In this document: in pieces, positions 12,501 to 23,054 of the stretch
Layout: each line of letters begins with the position of its first letter
Position numbering within the stretch: position 1 is the first letter of the stretch
Assembly (NCBI RefSeq): GCF_010183535.1
Contig: NC_071332.1
Location: forward strand, 1,302,001 to 1,366,000
DNA length: 64,000 nt
Direction: 5' to 3'
DNA from: Caenorhabditis remanei
Taxonomy: Eukaryota > Nematoda > Chromadorea > Rhabditida > Rhabditidae
Translations under genes and position numbers: made by a program
Notes under the pieces: generated by a model
Seen by the model: the letters and a program-made list of their open reading frames with translations, nothing else
Told to the model about the DNA's origin: nothing
Databases searched by the model: none

Positions 12501-13593
12501 TTGTACGGACACTCCTCAAAGAGTTACGTCCTCCCTCAAATCGACCAATTTCAGTGCAAAATAGGGTGATTTTTGAGCTGTCGTCTTAAAATGCCCATAA
12601 CTCTCTAGGAAGTGCCCGTACAAAAAATATGTCAACTAAAAAATTGAAGCTTTACCTTTGCTTTGTATGGTTTGTACATAATTTACTTTGTGAGACAATC
12701 AGTTATACCGTAACACCCTCTCAAAGTTTGTAATTTTCAAGGCCGGGACTGTATAATTTTCATTTCCAGCAACTCGGCGCAGTTGAGGTCATCCCAACCT
12801 ACGTCTCCATCATGAAGAATTTTGGACGTGACATTCTTCGTACCGAAGTGGAATTCGAGTTCTCCTCGTCGGCTCGTCTCTCGGTGATCCTCAAAAGTTT
12901 GAAACGTTATGAGTGAGTCCCCACCACGTACAGTACCGGACAAAAAGGTATCAACTTTGGCTGTTTTCAGTTGAAATTTCCAACTTTGAGAGTGTGCCGT
13001 AGCAATTCTGAATGTCACAACATGAAAATTTTTAATGAATCATATAGATTGAACGTAGAGCTCCATTTTTGTAGTTGACAACTTTTTTGTACGGACACTC
13101 CCTAGAAAGTTATGGTCATTTTAAGACGACAGCTCAAAAATGCACTGAAATTGGTCGATTTGAGGGAGAAATTACTTTGTCGATATGTAACTTGCTAGGG
13201 AGTGTCCGTACAAAAAAGTTGTCAGCTACAAAAATAGAGCTCTACTTTTGATTTGTATGATCCATTAAAAATCTACTTGATGGTACAATAAGTATTACCA
13301 TGACACAATCTCAAAGTTAGTCATTTTCCACTGAAAACAGCCAAAGTTGATACCATTTTTGCCCGGTACTGTACATACTTCCCACCGTCTCAAAATATTC
13401 CAGAGCCCTTCTTACCAACTCTCGTTTCTACTATTGCACCTACAAACCGTCTCGTTGTTCCGACCTCTTCCCGATTGCACTCAACGACACTAATCTTCGT
13501 TTCTACGATATTGTCAATATGAAGTCACCGGCACCTGTGCTCTATTTGATTGTCATGGGAAAGGATATTCATTTTATTGATTCGAAATCCTGA
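6556..13593 (+). CDS. RING-like zinc-finger protein, five exons
   Basis: Exons 6556-6716, 6753-7087, 9015-9229, 12770-12912 and 13404-13593 join in frame with GT/AG ends and code for 347 residues. The start ATG sits one base after a CTACTCAG acceptor, as for a trans-spliced leader. Residues 169-216 form a cysteine/histidine cluster: C169-x3-C173, C187-x-H189, C192-x2-C195, then C211, C212 and C216. This resembles a nematode-type RING and suggests an E3 ubiquitin ligase, with the target unknown. The C-terminal third (about 238-347) has no family I recognise. AATAAA follows at 13622. Intron 2 (1.9 kb) contains a disrupted family A element with a large palindrome. Intron 3 (3.5 kb) contains two antisense genes. 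Function is inferred only from the zinc-ligand pattern; the gene structure is much firmer. Confidence 0.75.
7098..9001. repeat. Family A foldback, copy 2, split by an insertion
   Basis: The left end begins TACAGTACCGG at 7098 and the right end finishes CCGGTACTGTA near 9000. Compared with copy 3 the sequence is colinear up to GATTGTCC (about 7190), then resumes near 8665 with GGGCTTCATTTTTGTAGTTG. The intervening 1.45 kb is a separate palindromic element, so this is an insertion into an older insertion. Confidence 0.75.
7203..8653. mobile_element. Long palindromic element, arms about 630 bp
   Basis: Left arm 7203-7830 and right arm 8022-8653 are nearly identical reverse complements separated by a 191-bp loop (7831-8021). 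The termini read GGCACTGTTCTAGAACGCCG. The outer 180 bp of each arm is a minisatellite of the motif CGGAACGAAAAAAAAATCC with small variants. The inner arm carries tracts such as GGGTACAACAAGTAAGTTGC. The arms translate to the same 85-residue frame on opposite strands, a consequence of their identity and not evidence of a protein. No transposase is seen, so this resembles a non-autonomous foldback element. Confidence 0.8.
9706..10314 (-). CDS. Elongin A-like protein, copy 1 (nested, intronless)
   Basis: A single uninterrupted reading frame of 202 residues in intron 3 of the RING-like gene, on the opposite strand. Residues about 36-90 (SEEDIFEQKC, EFPEY, KNTWKQFYQK, KKLTSRIGKS) match the layout of the conserved Elongin A region: an acidic start, a Cys-bearing helix, a W-x2-hydrophobic-Y stretch and LTxxI. 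The C-terminus KTTPLMRKCLQMMKK resembles the APMMAKTIKAF-type tail of Elongin A. Elongin A is the transcription-elongation subunit that binds Elongin B/C. Here the N-terminal TFIIS-like domain is absent, so this would be a shortened paralogue or retrogene. I start at the Met at 10314 because copy 2 begins there; an upstream in-frame Met at 10374 would add 20 residues. AATAAA (minus) is at 9664-9659. Confidence 0.65.
   Translation of the reverse strand: MAPSHTTVLASQASVGQFDSTRTQTKMFAGKSKKTVPITPTISEEDIFEQKCRKEFPEYVERKKDKNTWKQFYQKRMDKKQKKQEEKMKKLTSRIGKSTAIQQKSAPKTKLIDIVGFTSGKKFGQSSKLRPLPTSQMTSITISTPNVLVPVTKPRQVIAPLQGPTQVRRVPPAAVTRTFTQNGGSTKKTTPLMRKCLQMMKK
10315..10570 (-). promoter_or_regulatory. 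Upstream region conserved between the two Elongin A-like copies
   Basis: The 5' flank is strongly conserved with 11869-12125. Shared blocks (plus strand) include CAGTAGTCGTGTGTCA, GAGTGACTGATGTCTCTTC and GGGCTTGACGGCGCGTTC, followed by TCACAGTACAGTATCTTCACG. Conservation here looks at least as high as in parts of the coding region. This may reflect promoter constraint or a recent duplication. Confidence 0.45.
10935..11070. repeat. Family E (GGCCCG) foldback, half copy
   Basis: Tract with GACTTGACACAGGCCGGGTC followed by CTCGGCCCGTTTTGAAACAT and an AT-rich tail, matching one arm of the larger copies at 42900-43325 and 20925-21215. Confidence 0.5.
11266..11868 (-). CDS. Elongin A-like protein, copy 2 (nested, intronless)
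   Basis: A 200-residue intronless frame, paralogous along its whole length to the gene at 9706-10314. Shared blocks include FDSTRIQTK, ITPTISEEEVFEEK, KEFPEYIERKK, GKSTAIQ, TKLIDI, PLQGPTQVRRVPPAA and the identical end KKTTPLMRKCLQMMKK. The duplication also covers 3' and 5' flanks, with a unit of roughly 1.1 kb and starts offset by about 1.56 kb. Differences are mainly conservative or small indels (a deletion around residues 125-145), and neither copy has a stop or frameshift, so both may be under selection. Same Elongin A-region argument as copy 1. It lies in intron 3 of the RING-like gene on the opposite strand. Confidence 0.65.
   Translation of the reverse strand: MAPTQNSTVSAYSLNCQFDSTRIQTKIYAGKTKKTIQITPTISEEEVFEEKFKKEFPEYIERKKEKYTWKQYYQKRMEKKQKKQEKKMEKLVSRIGKSTAIQRKETSKTKLIDIAGSTSGKKPSKIRPLSTNQGIQRKPPTIPIATATVIKPRQVSAPLQGPTQVRRVPPAAVARTFTQNGASTKKTTPLMRKCLQMMKK
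12347..12755. repeat. Family A foldback, copy 3
   Basis: Begins near GGTACCGGTCAAAACGTTGG and ends GGCCGGGACTGTATA. It is the least interrupted guide to where the palindrome entered copy 2. It lies at the 3' end of intron 3, about 15 bp before exon 4. Confidence 0.7.
12927..13376. repeat. Family A foldback, copy 4 (best preserved)
   Basis: About 450 bp, occupying almost all of intron 4 of the RING-like gene. Ends GTACAGTACCGG and CCGGTACTGTAC; arms pair along most of the length (GTATCAACTTTGGCTGTTTT with its complement near the right end). The transcript of this intron would be a long hairpin. Confidence 0.8.
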
Positions 13594-14685
13594 ACTAGAA
13601 ATAATGATTCGAAGAATGTACGAATAAAGGTTTTACTAGCGAGGGGAGGAAATCCCCCAGAAAATTTTTTTTGAATTTTTTTAAAACACGGAAAATATTT
13701 TTATAAGACAAACTCTGTGTTCCTTTGAAAAATGACTTTGTTCCGGAGGTGTTACCCAGGGATGTGCGGACCGGAAATCGGAAATTCGGAACTGTTTTCC
13801 GTCGGAAAATTTAAAAATTTTGTTTTCGGAACTTTCGGAAATTTCCGGTGTCAAAATTTACAGAATTTTAAGTTTTTACTGCATATTTATTGATTTTGAC
13901 TGTGAGAAACATGAAAAACTGAGTTTCCGAAAAGAACAATTCGGAAAAGTTTCGAATTTTTAGTTCCGCACGTTTTACCCCTAATTAGATTTTCCCAAAT
14001 TAAAACTGGTACGAATAAGAACCGGCCAAATCAGAACTACCAAGTTGTGGTCTGTTGGTTTTAAAATGATGATTAATCATCAACGAACAAATTTGAATTT
14101 TTTTCGAGTCGCGTTGCGTGCGCGTCGCGGTTTGTATTGGCAACTTTTTTTTAGCACCGTGTCCACTGTTTTGCGACGGAGCGCGTTTGCTGTGGTTCTT
14201 AGGGTTCCGGATTTGACACCCAACGAGTCATAAAAAATCGGAGGTTTTTTTCAATATTTTTAGCCCAGAGTGAGATTTTCAGCATTTAAAATAAGCGCAA
14301 CTTGTTTTTCTGTTAAAAACGCGCCAGACACTCGAAATGCTGTAAAAACCGCGTTTTTAGGCTCAAAAATGTCATTTTCGCGTCGAAAACTCGATTCACA
14401 TCTCAATCGCACATTAACGTTTTTAAAATTGTTAGTCTTTCGATTGATCTTCCGAATAAATGAAGGAAAATGAAAATGTTATGACTTCCTATTCAAGAAA
14501 AGGAAAAGTGACCAAGATTTGGATCTCGAATAAATGAATCCTGACTGAGAAAAGGATATCTGAAATTTCTCTCACCCACACCCATGTTGTTCTAGGAAAA
14601 ATGGGCGTGATGGATTTTCATAGTTTGTCTCTCCCCGGAGACATATAAATAAGACACTGGGACTTGAAACAAAAATTAATTTCCC
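13594..14685. other. Intergenic gap with decayed repeats
   Basis: No gene recognised. It holds AATAAA at 13622, a decayed family G copy (13757-13975; GGGATGTGCGGA at the left, TTCCGCACG at the right) and, near 14105-14175, a tract with GCGTTGCGTGCGCGTCGCGG that recurs at 54480 and inverted near 18085. A TATAAAT (14645) lies 41 bp before the next start codon. Confidence 0.5.
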
Positions 14686-17600
14686 ATGAAGACACTACTC
14701 TGGCTATTTATTATTACTGCAAGTTCTACATTGATGATGATATTTGTCTATCCGGTATTTTCTTTTTCTAAATCTTCGAAGGAGTTTTTTGAAATCAGCG
14801 TGAATATTTCGAACAATTCTTCTCCATTTTTGTGGCCTTCGTCCTCATATATGATTGGTGGTATGGATAGATTTGAATGGTACAGGAGGCAGATGTATTT
14901 AAAGGAGAAAATAATAAAGGTAAGGAGAGCTTATGGACGTTATGAAACCAGGCTATTCAAAACCGAGACTTTTGGCAATTTTGACATTTGCATATCAGAC
15001 ATTTGAAAACCAGACGTTTCATGTCAATGACTCGGTTACTAACCGTTTCGTTCCAAAACGTCCCGGAGTCGTTTAGAAAACGGAAAAAAAGTTAAAAATA
15101 GAAATACTTTCAGCTAAAGACTGCCACAAATATAAGCACTTTGAGTGCCTACGAATTTGAACACGAAATAACAGTAACTATTACTTCAAAGGATCGTATG
15201 GGGTGAGTAGTTAACAAATTACTGGTCTTATTAGAACATTTCCGTTTTAGAACTGTTCTTTTTTAAAACTGTCCAATCTCAGAACAGTCCTTTTTAATAC
15301 TTTGACTTGTTTTGATTTTTGACTTATTTTGACTAATTTCGTAAATCGATCTGTAAAAGATATAAAGGATCGAAAATCGACACAGAACTAGCATCGTAAA
15401 TCTCCAAGGACCATTTTAAGGCCGACTTCTGTCAATTTGGGCTCGTAAATTGACAAAACTCCCCGTATATCGACACAAAAACTCCTGGAATCTACACCAA
15501 TGGCCTTAATTGGGGACTTGGAACATTTTGAGACTAATTTAGATAGCTTTGAGACGATTTAAAGCAGCTGAAACCGCTTTCAAATGTTTTTTGAGCGATT
15601 TAAAACGATTTAAAGCCAATTTCCGGTAAATTTTCGCTGGTTTTAATAATTTTTGAGCGATTTTGACCGATTTTAATTCAATTTACCGGCTCGACATGAC
15701 AAAATAAAAAAGTGCAACAGAAAAATTGAAAACCGGAAGGTTCAAATCAACAAAATTAATTCCACAGATACCGAGTCTACTGTCGCTACGTGGATGAGAA
15801 CAATCTTGAAATCGGAGAGCCGTTCAAAAGTTTTACATATCCAGAGTATACTGTAGCCTGTCAGAAAAGATTTGGAACCAGGAAAATTGGATTGAGTGTA
15901 GAGAGGAATGGAGAGTTTCAGTCATTTCCACTAATCGACAGAATGTTGAAAAGTGAGTTGGGACTCGCCAACTTGGGATGGGCGGGAAGAAAATGATATG
16001 AATAAAAATTAGTTTTGTAGATCAAATCTAGCTCTACATTTTTGTAGTTGAAAATTTTTTGATAGAACTTTACGCTTTTGAGATACGTGGTGTCAAAGAT
16101 TGGCGCCTCTAGCAGGCGGAGGGGTAAGACGCAGAGAAACGAGAGCGGCCGACTTCTCTGCGTCTCTCCCCCTTCCACCCTCTCGCTCAGTGACGCCTTA
16201 AACTTTGAGCCACTATATCTCACAACCTAGAAGAGATATCAAAAAACTGTCAACTACAAAAATATAGAGCGAGTTTTGATCTACACAATGAATGTAAGAA
16301 CAAAGTTGTTGTGCTGAACATAAAAAAGTTATGCATCTTCAAAGTTGGCCAATTTTTCACACTTTTTCACTTCGCGACTCGGCTTTTAAAAATGATAAGA
16401 ATAAAAATTCCAGAACCAAAATACGAGTTATCAATGTGCATAGCACCTCTGTACGGGTCTGAGCCAAAGTGGTTAATGTTTATTGAGATGATTGAACACT
16501 ACAAACTACAAGGTGTTCAACACTTCTATACTCATATTCACAATGCATCGATTTACGATTTGAAAGTGATAAATGACTATGTTGTAACTGGTGAACTAGA
16601 AATTCATTATCTATTGGAAAGAGATCGAAGAACGGATGACCATTGGCAGATGGTCCATATTGCAGTAATTATTTGAAAATAGTATCTCCAACTTATTATA
16701 TACCTAATTGAAGGACTGCGTAGTGTGGTCGAGATTTGAATCAAGATGGACGATTTTCGCAGATCTGGATGAACGGATATACATGTCAAATTATATGGGA
16801 ACAATTCGAAGATTCGTTCAAAATGTTGAGAATGAGAGAGTTGGAAGTCTGAAGTTTAGACAGCAATGGGTTCTGAAAACCGAGCAAATGCCGGAGAAGT
16901 ATGAGGGAGAGGAGGAGGTTTGTAACTGGGACACTTTTCGCAACCATCCCATCCCAGAACCGTTGTTTTTTAGGTTTCCAATGCCCAGAAAATGTTTTGA
17001 ACAGGATTAAAATAAATTCTGTTACATTCTGTTACAATAGGTTACAGCCCTAAAAACAGCGGATCTGAAAAGGGACAGTTCTAAAATAGAACGGTTCTGA
17101 AAAGGGCAACTTCCGTAGGATTTCTTGTACCTGTAACCAAGACTAACCAGGGAAGGTCATGGAGTCAGTTTGGAGTTATGGGACGTGACCTATATGATTG
17201 GAAAGCTGAGAAAACGCTGATTTCGAATATATATTCAGTTTTACCACTTGAAGCCTGGTATTCAAGAAAAATGAGGTAAAACATCTGAAAAATGCGAAAA
17301 TTGCAAAAAAGAGTGTTTTGCGTGTCAAAAAATAAACAATTTTTCAGAATTTTGCCCTAATTTTTCTAGAATGTCCAGCCTCGATGGCAAAAACTGAATA
17401 TATATTTAGAATCAGCGTTTTCTCAGCTTTCTAATGATATAAGTCACTTCCCATAACTCCAAACTGACTTCTTGACTTTCCCTAGTAAACCAAAATTATA
17501 TCCATAAAATTTCCAGCTAACCGAATGGATGCCAACTCATCGCTGGCACAACTCTACTGGAATAGGTGCTCCTGGCCATACTTCTAAATGCATAATTGAC

Positions 17601-18006
17601 ACATCCAAAGTGTTTATAATGTGGGTACACAGTGTGTCACAGTTCTTCCCGGATGGAAATTATATTGAAGCAGGTGTCAAACCGACGGACGGACTTGTTA
17701 GGTACATATTCTTTTTGCACAGTTCTTATAACTGCGCTGTCTCTTTTTCTCTGCGTCTCTCAATTTCGCACACAATTTCCTTCGGTTGCGGTAGAGCGCG
17801 GTTGTAAGAACTGTGCCGTGCTAATAACGAAAAAGATTTTCAGACATTATCGAGATCAATCAATGGGGAATTGGGGAGATAAATGGTTGAGAGTGGTACT
17901 GAGATTTGGAGTGTTGAGAAATACAAATTATCCGAAGAATTTGATTGAAAAACTGACGGAGAATGTGAAAAGAAAAGCTGAATATGTGTATGGTGTGGTT
18001 GATTGA
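14686..18006 (+). CDS. Glycosyltransferase family 92 (DUF23) protein
   Basis: Seven exons (14686-14919, 15114-15202, 15768-15952, 16414-16664, 16714-17004, 17517-17701, 17844-18006) give 465 residues. An N-terminal hydrophobic segment (about residues 3-26) is a signal anchor, so it is a type II Golgi protein. The GT92 hallmarks are CIAPLYGSEPKWLMFIEMIEHY, the DxD-type motif FADLDER (D270, D272) for metal/nucleotide-sugar binding, TGHTSKC-like GAPGHTSKCI, VFIMWVHSVSQFF and RHYRD..NW near the C-terminus. The family includes galactosyltransferases that extend core fucose on N-glycans (GALT-1 type). Oddity: after exon 5 (...KCFEQ) the donor reads GATTAA, not GTTTAA or similar. The exon is phase 0 with the next acceptor, so either a GA-AG intron is used or the copy is truncated at TAA 17008-17010. 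AATAAA at 18036. Confidence 0.82.
16008..16290. repeat. Family B foldback in GT92 intron 3
   Basis: Well preserved copy starting TTGTAGATCAAATCTAGCTC with inner arms GACGCAGAGAAACGAGAG and CTTCTCTGCGTCTCTC, ending AACTACAAAAATATAGAGCG and GATCTACACA. Confidence 0.75.
17148..17490. repeat. Family D foldback in GT92 intron 5
   Basis: Inverted repeat running from AGGGAAGGTCATGGAGTCAG to its complement near CTTGACTTTCCCTAG. Arms contain GGAAAGCTGAGAAAACGCTG. It fills most of the intron whose donor is mutated. Confidence 0.75.
17717..17825. repeat. Family C foldback in GT92 intron 6
   Basis: GCACAGTTCTTATAACTGCG at the left and GGTAGAGCGCGGTTGTAAG... GTGCCGTGCTAATAA at the right. Confidence 0.75.
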
Positions 18007-21000
18007 ACTAATTGATTGAACTAATTAGTTGTTGTAATAAATATTAACTTTTTCCGATAGCACAGAAGGTTCTTTCAATATAAGCCGCGACGCGCACGCA
18101 ACGCGACCGGAAAAAAAAAATCAAATCGGTTCGTTGCGGACTGTGCAACAACTAGAGCGGCATGGTTTTTATAATCTTGTCAGTCGTATCGTTTTTTACT
18201 GCGTATCCCGGTTTTTCATGCTATTTTTTTAAACAATTTCGGTGGAGCGCAGTTGCAATAACAGTTTTTCACAGCAATATGACGAAAAAATTCGCTATAA
18301 ACAGGCTAAAAATGCTGTAAACTCTTTTTTTTCTACCTATAGATTACTGTAGCCCCGATTGTGTGCAAACACCACTACGACAATTTGCAGTTCTAAAAAT
18401 AAGTTTGCTTGACTAAACTCTAAAACTGATCCCTTACAAAGTTTAGCCACCCTTTTCTCCCTCCACTGTAAATTAGCTTCGTTCCAGATCCCCATTTTTC
18501 CCTATTTCTCCGAAAACTCTCCCCTTTTCACCTTTTTTCTTCTATAAAAAGTCTATTTGGTCGATGACTTTTAGATTCACGTCCAAGATTCGAGCACATT
18601 TAAACGGCTCCTTGCGCACGGAGAGCCCCTCCATCGTCCGATAAATTCAATTGCCGCCTCCTCGCCTTTTTTCTGCTACGGAAGAACTCGCACGTCATTT
18701 TTTTCTTTTCGTAGATTTAATCGGAATGGAAATTGTTTTTATTTCGGGGATTTCATCTTGATATTTGGGTATTGAAAGATCACTTTTTTACGTTTGACAT
18801 TTTCAAATGCCGAATGGAGACTCTTTACTGGAGAGCTCAAAGAGTTATGCAATTTTTCAATTTCTCTACTCCGTATCTTCAAAATTGAAATTTCTAGATG
18901 CTAACCAAACTACCTTATAATATTTAAGAAGTGTCTAAAATCAGGCTGTGAACAACTAGAAGCGTCAGAAATTAGTCAAAGATCGTCTATTCGTAGGTCT
19001 TAAATCAGCGGTAGGTATTATTTGTAAGTCAAAAATGGCATTTTGTTTCATACACTAAGAAGGCGGTTCAAATTGTAATAAGACGAAAACAAGGCGCTGA
19101 TTTTGAGGAGAGAAACGAATCATCAAAATGTGACTAAGAAAGGTAATGGAGTCAATTTGAAGATATTGGACGTGACCTTTATCATTAGAAAGCTGAAATC
19201 ACGCTGATTCCAAATATATATTCAGTTTTTGCCCTCGAGGTCTGGTATTCGAAAAAACAAGCTCGAGGTTTTATAAATAGAGGATTATTACACGCGACTC
19301 AGAAAGGTAATAATTTGACATTTTTCAAAACTTTTTTTCTCGAATACCAGGCCTCGAGGGCAAAAACTGAATATATATTTGAATCAGCGTTTTTTTCAGC
19401 TTTTCAATGGTATAGATCACGTCCAATATCTTCAAATTGACTCCATTACCTTCCTTGGTGAGCCCGAGAATTTACAACTTTACGGTGTAATTTATATCAT
19501 GATTTATTAAGATTTATCAAAATGAGTATACAGTTTCAATGTTAGTAGAACAATATTTCTATGACAATTTTGAACAAAGTTGTGAGCTCATCTGGCCCAG
19601 GTTTCAGTACAAAAATTGAAAAGGTTGAACTTTTTTGAATTATTTCCAAAAATGTAGAATTTTCGACCATGTTTTCAAATTTCAATTAAATGTCGAACTA
19701 TCTGACTATTTTTTTTATGAAAATATCGAAAAATTAAAAACAAAAAGTTTAAATATTGCGCACATTTGTTAATCCAGGACGAGATTTTGCAAGTATGCCG
19801 ATGGCTGACTGCGGGTCGGAAAAAGTGCCAAAATACGCAAAAATGGCCGAAAAATCCATTCAAGCCCGACCCGCGGCACATTAACGAACAGCTATCCGGC
19901 CCGTAGTAGGTCATAGATATAGAATTTGCCGAGATCTACATTTTGGTATAATTTTCAGCTAATAAAACTCAGTTTCAAGCCGTGGAAGAAGGATCATAGG
20001 CGAACATTTGAATACCAAACAAGAGAAACTTTTGTTTATCAACGTTGGTCGAGTGTGCGCTTTTAAGCTTTTTTAAACCGTCGACGGTGTGAAAAAACCG
20101 TTCAACCAAGATTGACACCTAGTCAAGGGAATCAGAATAAGATCCATAAGGATGATGTCTGTGAAAGCACGGAAATTTCCAATTCAATTCAATCAACTTC
20201 ATCTGAAGGGAAAGGTAAGCTTTTTTTTAAATTAACTTAAATTTTTTAAATTAGAAACATTTTCAAGGTAAATACAACAATTGGCTTCCAATTGATCAGA
20301 GATCGTTGACGTCTGAAATTCTGGTAGACTATAGTCGTTCTTTTCAAAAGTTAAAAGTGCTGCATACTGGACTGTTTGTTTTGTACACTCGAGTTCGTGC
20401 AGATTGCTGAAAATTGAGCCAATTCCGCTAAGGAAAAAGCTGATTCAAGCTCAAATCAGAATCATTAGTTGGAGAAATGGAAGCCGGAAGAAATTCGTAT
20501 TGCTGCATTTATGAAGTTAGTTCATTTTAATTGCATCTTTTTCTAATAACTAGGACCATTTGCAGACTTGTTGTATCGGACTTGGCAAGTTACAACGTGT
20601 TCGATAGGAGGGTAGTATTGGAAAACAAAGTCACTCACAATTAGAGCCAAAAGCATCTGCTGGTCAAGAATACGCTGGTCAAAGAACTGAAAGTACCCTA
20701 GATGGCACGTTTCATACTTTTGATGCTGTGAAAGAACCGTTCAACTAAAATTGACATTGAGAGACGGGTCGGAGAAGTTGAAAAAAATCAGTACTGCTGC
20801 AAAATATTTGTTTGAGTCACTGGTCCGTTATTGTTGTTTCTCGATTACTTCCTTGCGTTGGAATCAAAATTTCTTTTACTTATCCTTGTCAAAAATCAAA
20901 AAAAAATTCAGCAGACTTGTCAAAAAATGGACAGGGACGGGCCGCAATTTTGCTCGGCCCGGATTCAAAAATGGGTACTCATTTTTTATTTAAATTTCAG

Positions 21001-22048
21001 AACATTTTCGAAAATTTAAAGGTAAAGTGCTTAAATTATTAAATTTATTCACCTTTTGATTGAATTTAAAAATTTTAGTCGAAAACTATACTTTTTTCGA
21101 AAAATTTCGAAAAATTTCCAAAAATTTCCAAAAAAATTCAAAAATTCAAAATGTTTCAAAACGGACTGGGCCGAGAATATTTTTGATTTCGGCCCGGCCC
21201 GTTATCAGAATGAAAAGTTCTGACATTTTTAAAGACAAAAGTCGCGCCACAGATCTCCGAGACCGCCCACTCATCGTCAACATTTCTTTTGCAACATCAG
21301 GGAACTGGTTTCAGTTAATTTACATTGGTTTCGCGGGAAAATTGTTTTTCAAAAAAAGCAACTTTTTCATCAAATTTGATATATTTTTCCTGAAATTTAA
21401 CTGCTAATGCGGAAATTTAATGAAAATATATCAAATTTGATGAAAAGCGGTTTTTTTTCAATTTTTTTACCCGCGGAATCAATGCGAATAAAACTGATCT
21501 CGCACAAGAAATGTTCATGATTAGTGGGCGTTCCAGTAGATCAGTAGCGCGAGTCTTGCGCGTCTGTAAAAAATTTGAAACTTTTTTGTTGTGATAAATG
21601 CACTCGTTTTCTTTTTCAATCTGAATTAGTTTACGGGGGCTACTGTATTAGTCGAGCTTTTTTTTTATTACAACTGCGCCCACCTCAAACGACAGAGTAT
21701 CGACGAGACGTGTTTGGAGGATGTTCTTCAAGTCAAAAACGGATTTTCGCAGGTGTTTGTCAACAGACGCAGCAGATCAAAAAACCAACCACGGTGGCAT
21801 ACAAAAAAGGTCAACTTTGTTCAGAGTTATCCGTTCACACTATTTATAGGACAGATTTCTATGAAGTTGCCGACAGAATCATCACATATGACGTTCCAAC
21901 TTGTCACAGGTGGTTATCAAACTGTCAATCAGCGAAATGGTCACAAGGACAATAAAGACAAACAGACCTCTTCCATAATACCATATTGATTAATTACTCA
22001 CAGTTGAGTTGGTCGCATACATTCTCTACTGTCCCTTTTCACCCTTCA
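18007..22048. other. 4-kb intergenic stretch: repeats and possible gene remnants
   Basis: No complete gene recognised. It contains family D at 19137-19465, family E (GGCCCG) copies at about 19740-19990 and 20925-21215, and a palindrome at 21238-21570. Short coding-like pieces exist around 20155-20220 and 20270-20410, and a repeated phrase GAAAGAACCGTTCAAC occurs at 20725 (variant at 20090). These may be remnants of a mobile-element gene, but I cannot identify the family. Confidence 0.4.
21238..21570. repeat. Palindromic element
   Basis: Left arm with GTCGCGCCACAGATC, CGCCCACTCATC and CAACATTTCTTTTGC pairs imperfectly with the right arm GCACAAGAAATGTTCATGAT, TAGTGGGCG and GTAGCGCGAGTC. The centre is a stronger inverted repeat, CATCAAATTTGATATATTTT against its complement, near 21370-21445. 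Confidence 0.6.
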
Positions 22049-23054
22049 TTCAACAAAAAACCATTTGTTGATACTATTTCATATTAAAATAATTCTCTCA
22101 GTTTATTGTAGATATTTGTACCTTCATACTCATTTTTCGGGTCGTATGGATGTTCCGAACGTGCCTCGGCGTTACTAAGAACTGATCATCTTCCCAACGA
22201 GTTTTCGTTCAACAAAAAACCATTTGTTGATACTATTTCATATTAAATTAATTCTCTCAGTTTATTGTAGATATTTGTACCTTCATACTCATTTTTCGGG
22301 TCGTATGGATGTTCCGAACGTGCCTCGGCGTTACTAAGAACTGATCATCTTCCCAACGAGTTTTCGTTCAACAAAAAACCATTTGTTGATACTATTTCAT
22401 ATTAAAATAATTCTCTCAGTTTATTGTAGATATTTGTACCTTCATACTCATTTTTCGGGTCGTATGGATGTTCCGAACGTGCCTCGGCGTTACTAAGAAC
22501 TGATCATCTTCCCAACGAGTTTTCGTTCAACAAAAACCATTTGTTGATACTATTTCATATTAAAATAATTCTCTCAGTTTACTGTAGTTATTTGTACCTT
22601 CATACTCATTTTTCGGGTCGTATGGATGTTCCGAACGTGCCTCGGCGTTACTAAGAACTGATCATCTTCCCAACGAGTTTTCGTTCAACAAAAACCATTT
22701 GTTGATACTATTTCATATTAAAATAATTCTCTCAGTTTATTGTAGATATTTGTACCTTCATACTCATTTTTCGGGTCGTATGGATGTTCCGAACGTGCCT
22801 CGGCGTTAGTAAGAACTGATCATCTTCCCAACGAGTTTTCGTTCAACAAAAAACCATTTGTTGATACTATTTCATATTAAAATAATTCTCTCAGTTTATT
22901 GTAGATATTTGTACCTTCATACTCATTTTTCGGGTCGTATGGATGTTCCGAACGTGCCTCGGCGTTACTAAGAACTGATCATCTTCCCAACGAGTTTTCG
23001 TTCAACAAAAAACCATTTGTTGATACTATTTTATATTTAAATAATTCTCTCAGT
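22049..23054 (+). repeat. 159-bp satellite array, six full units plus a partial
   Basis: Unit starts (CAACAAAAA) fall at 22051, 22210, 22369, 22528, 22686, 22844 and 23003, so the period is 158-159 bp. Units are nearly identical. Each contains CCATTTGTTGATACTATTTC, TTCGGGTCGTATGGATG and CGTGCCTCGGCGTTACTAAG. Variants are single bases or one A in an A-run. No open frame runs through. The array stops abruptly at CAGTTTACTAG before a family K fragment. Confidence 0.92.

Noticed and set aside
21575..21989. Overlapping frames with several Cys or basic residues just before the satellite
   Set aside because: No recognisable motif, two overlapping frames equally open, and no exon borders that extend them.
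22049..23054. Regular spaced repeats resembling a CRISPR array
   Set aside because: Whole 159-bp units repeat without unique spacers, in a nuclear animal genome; this is a satellite.
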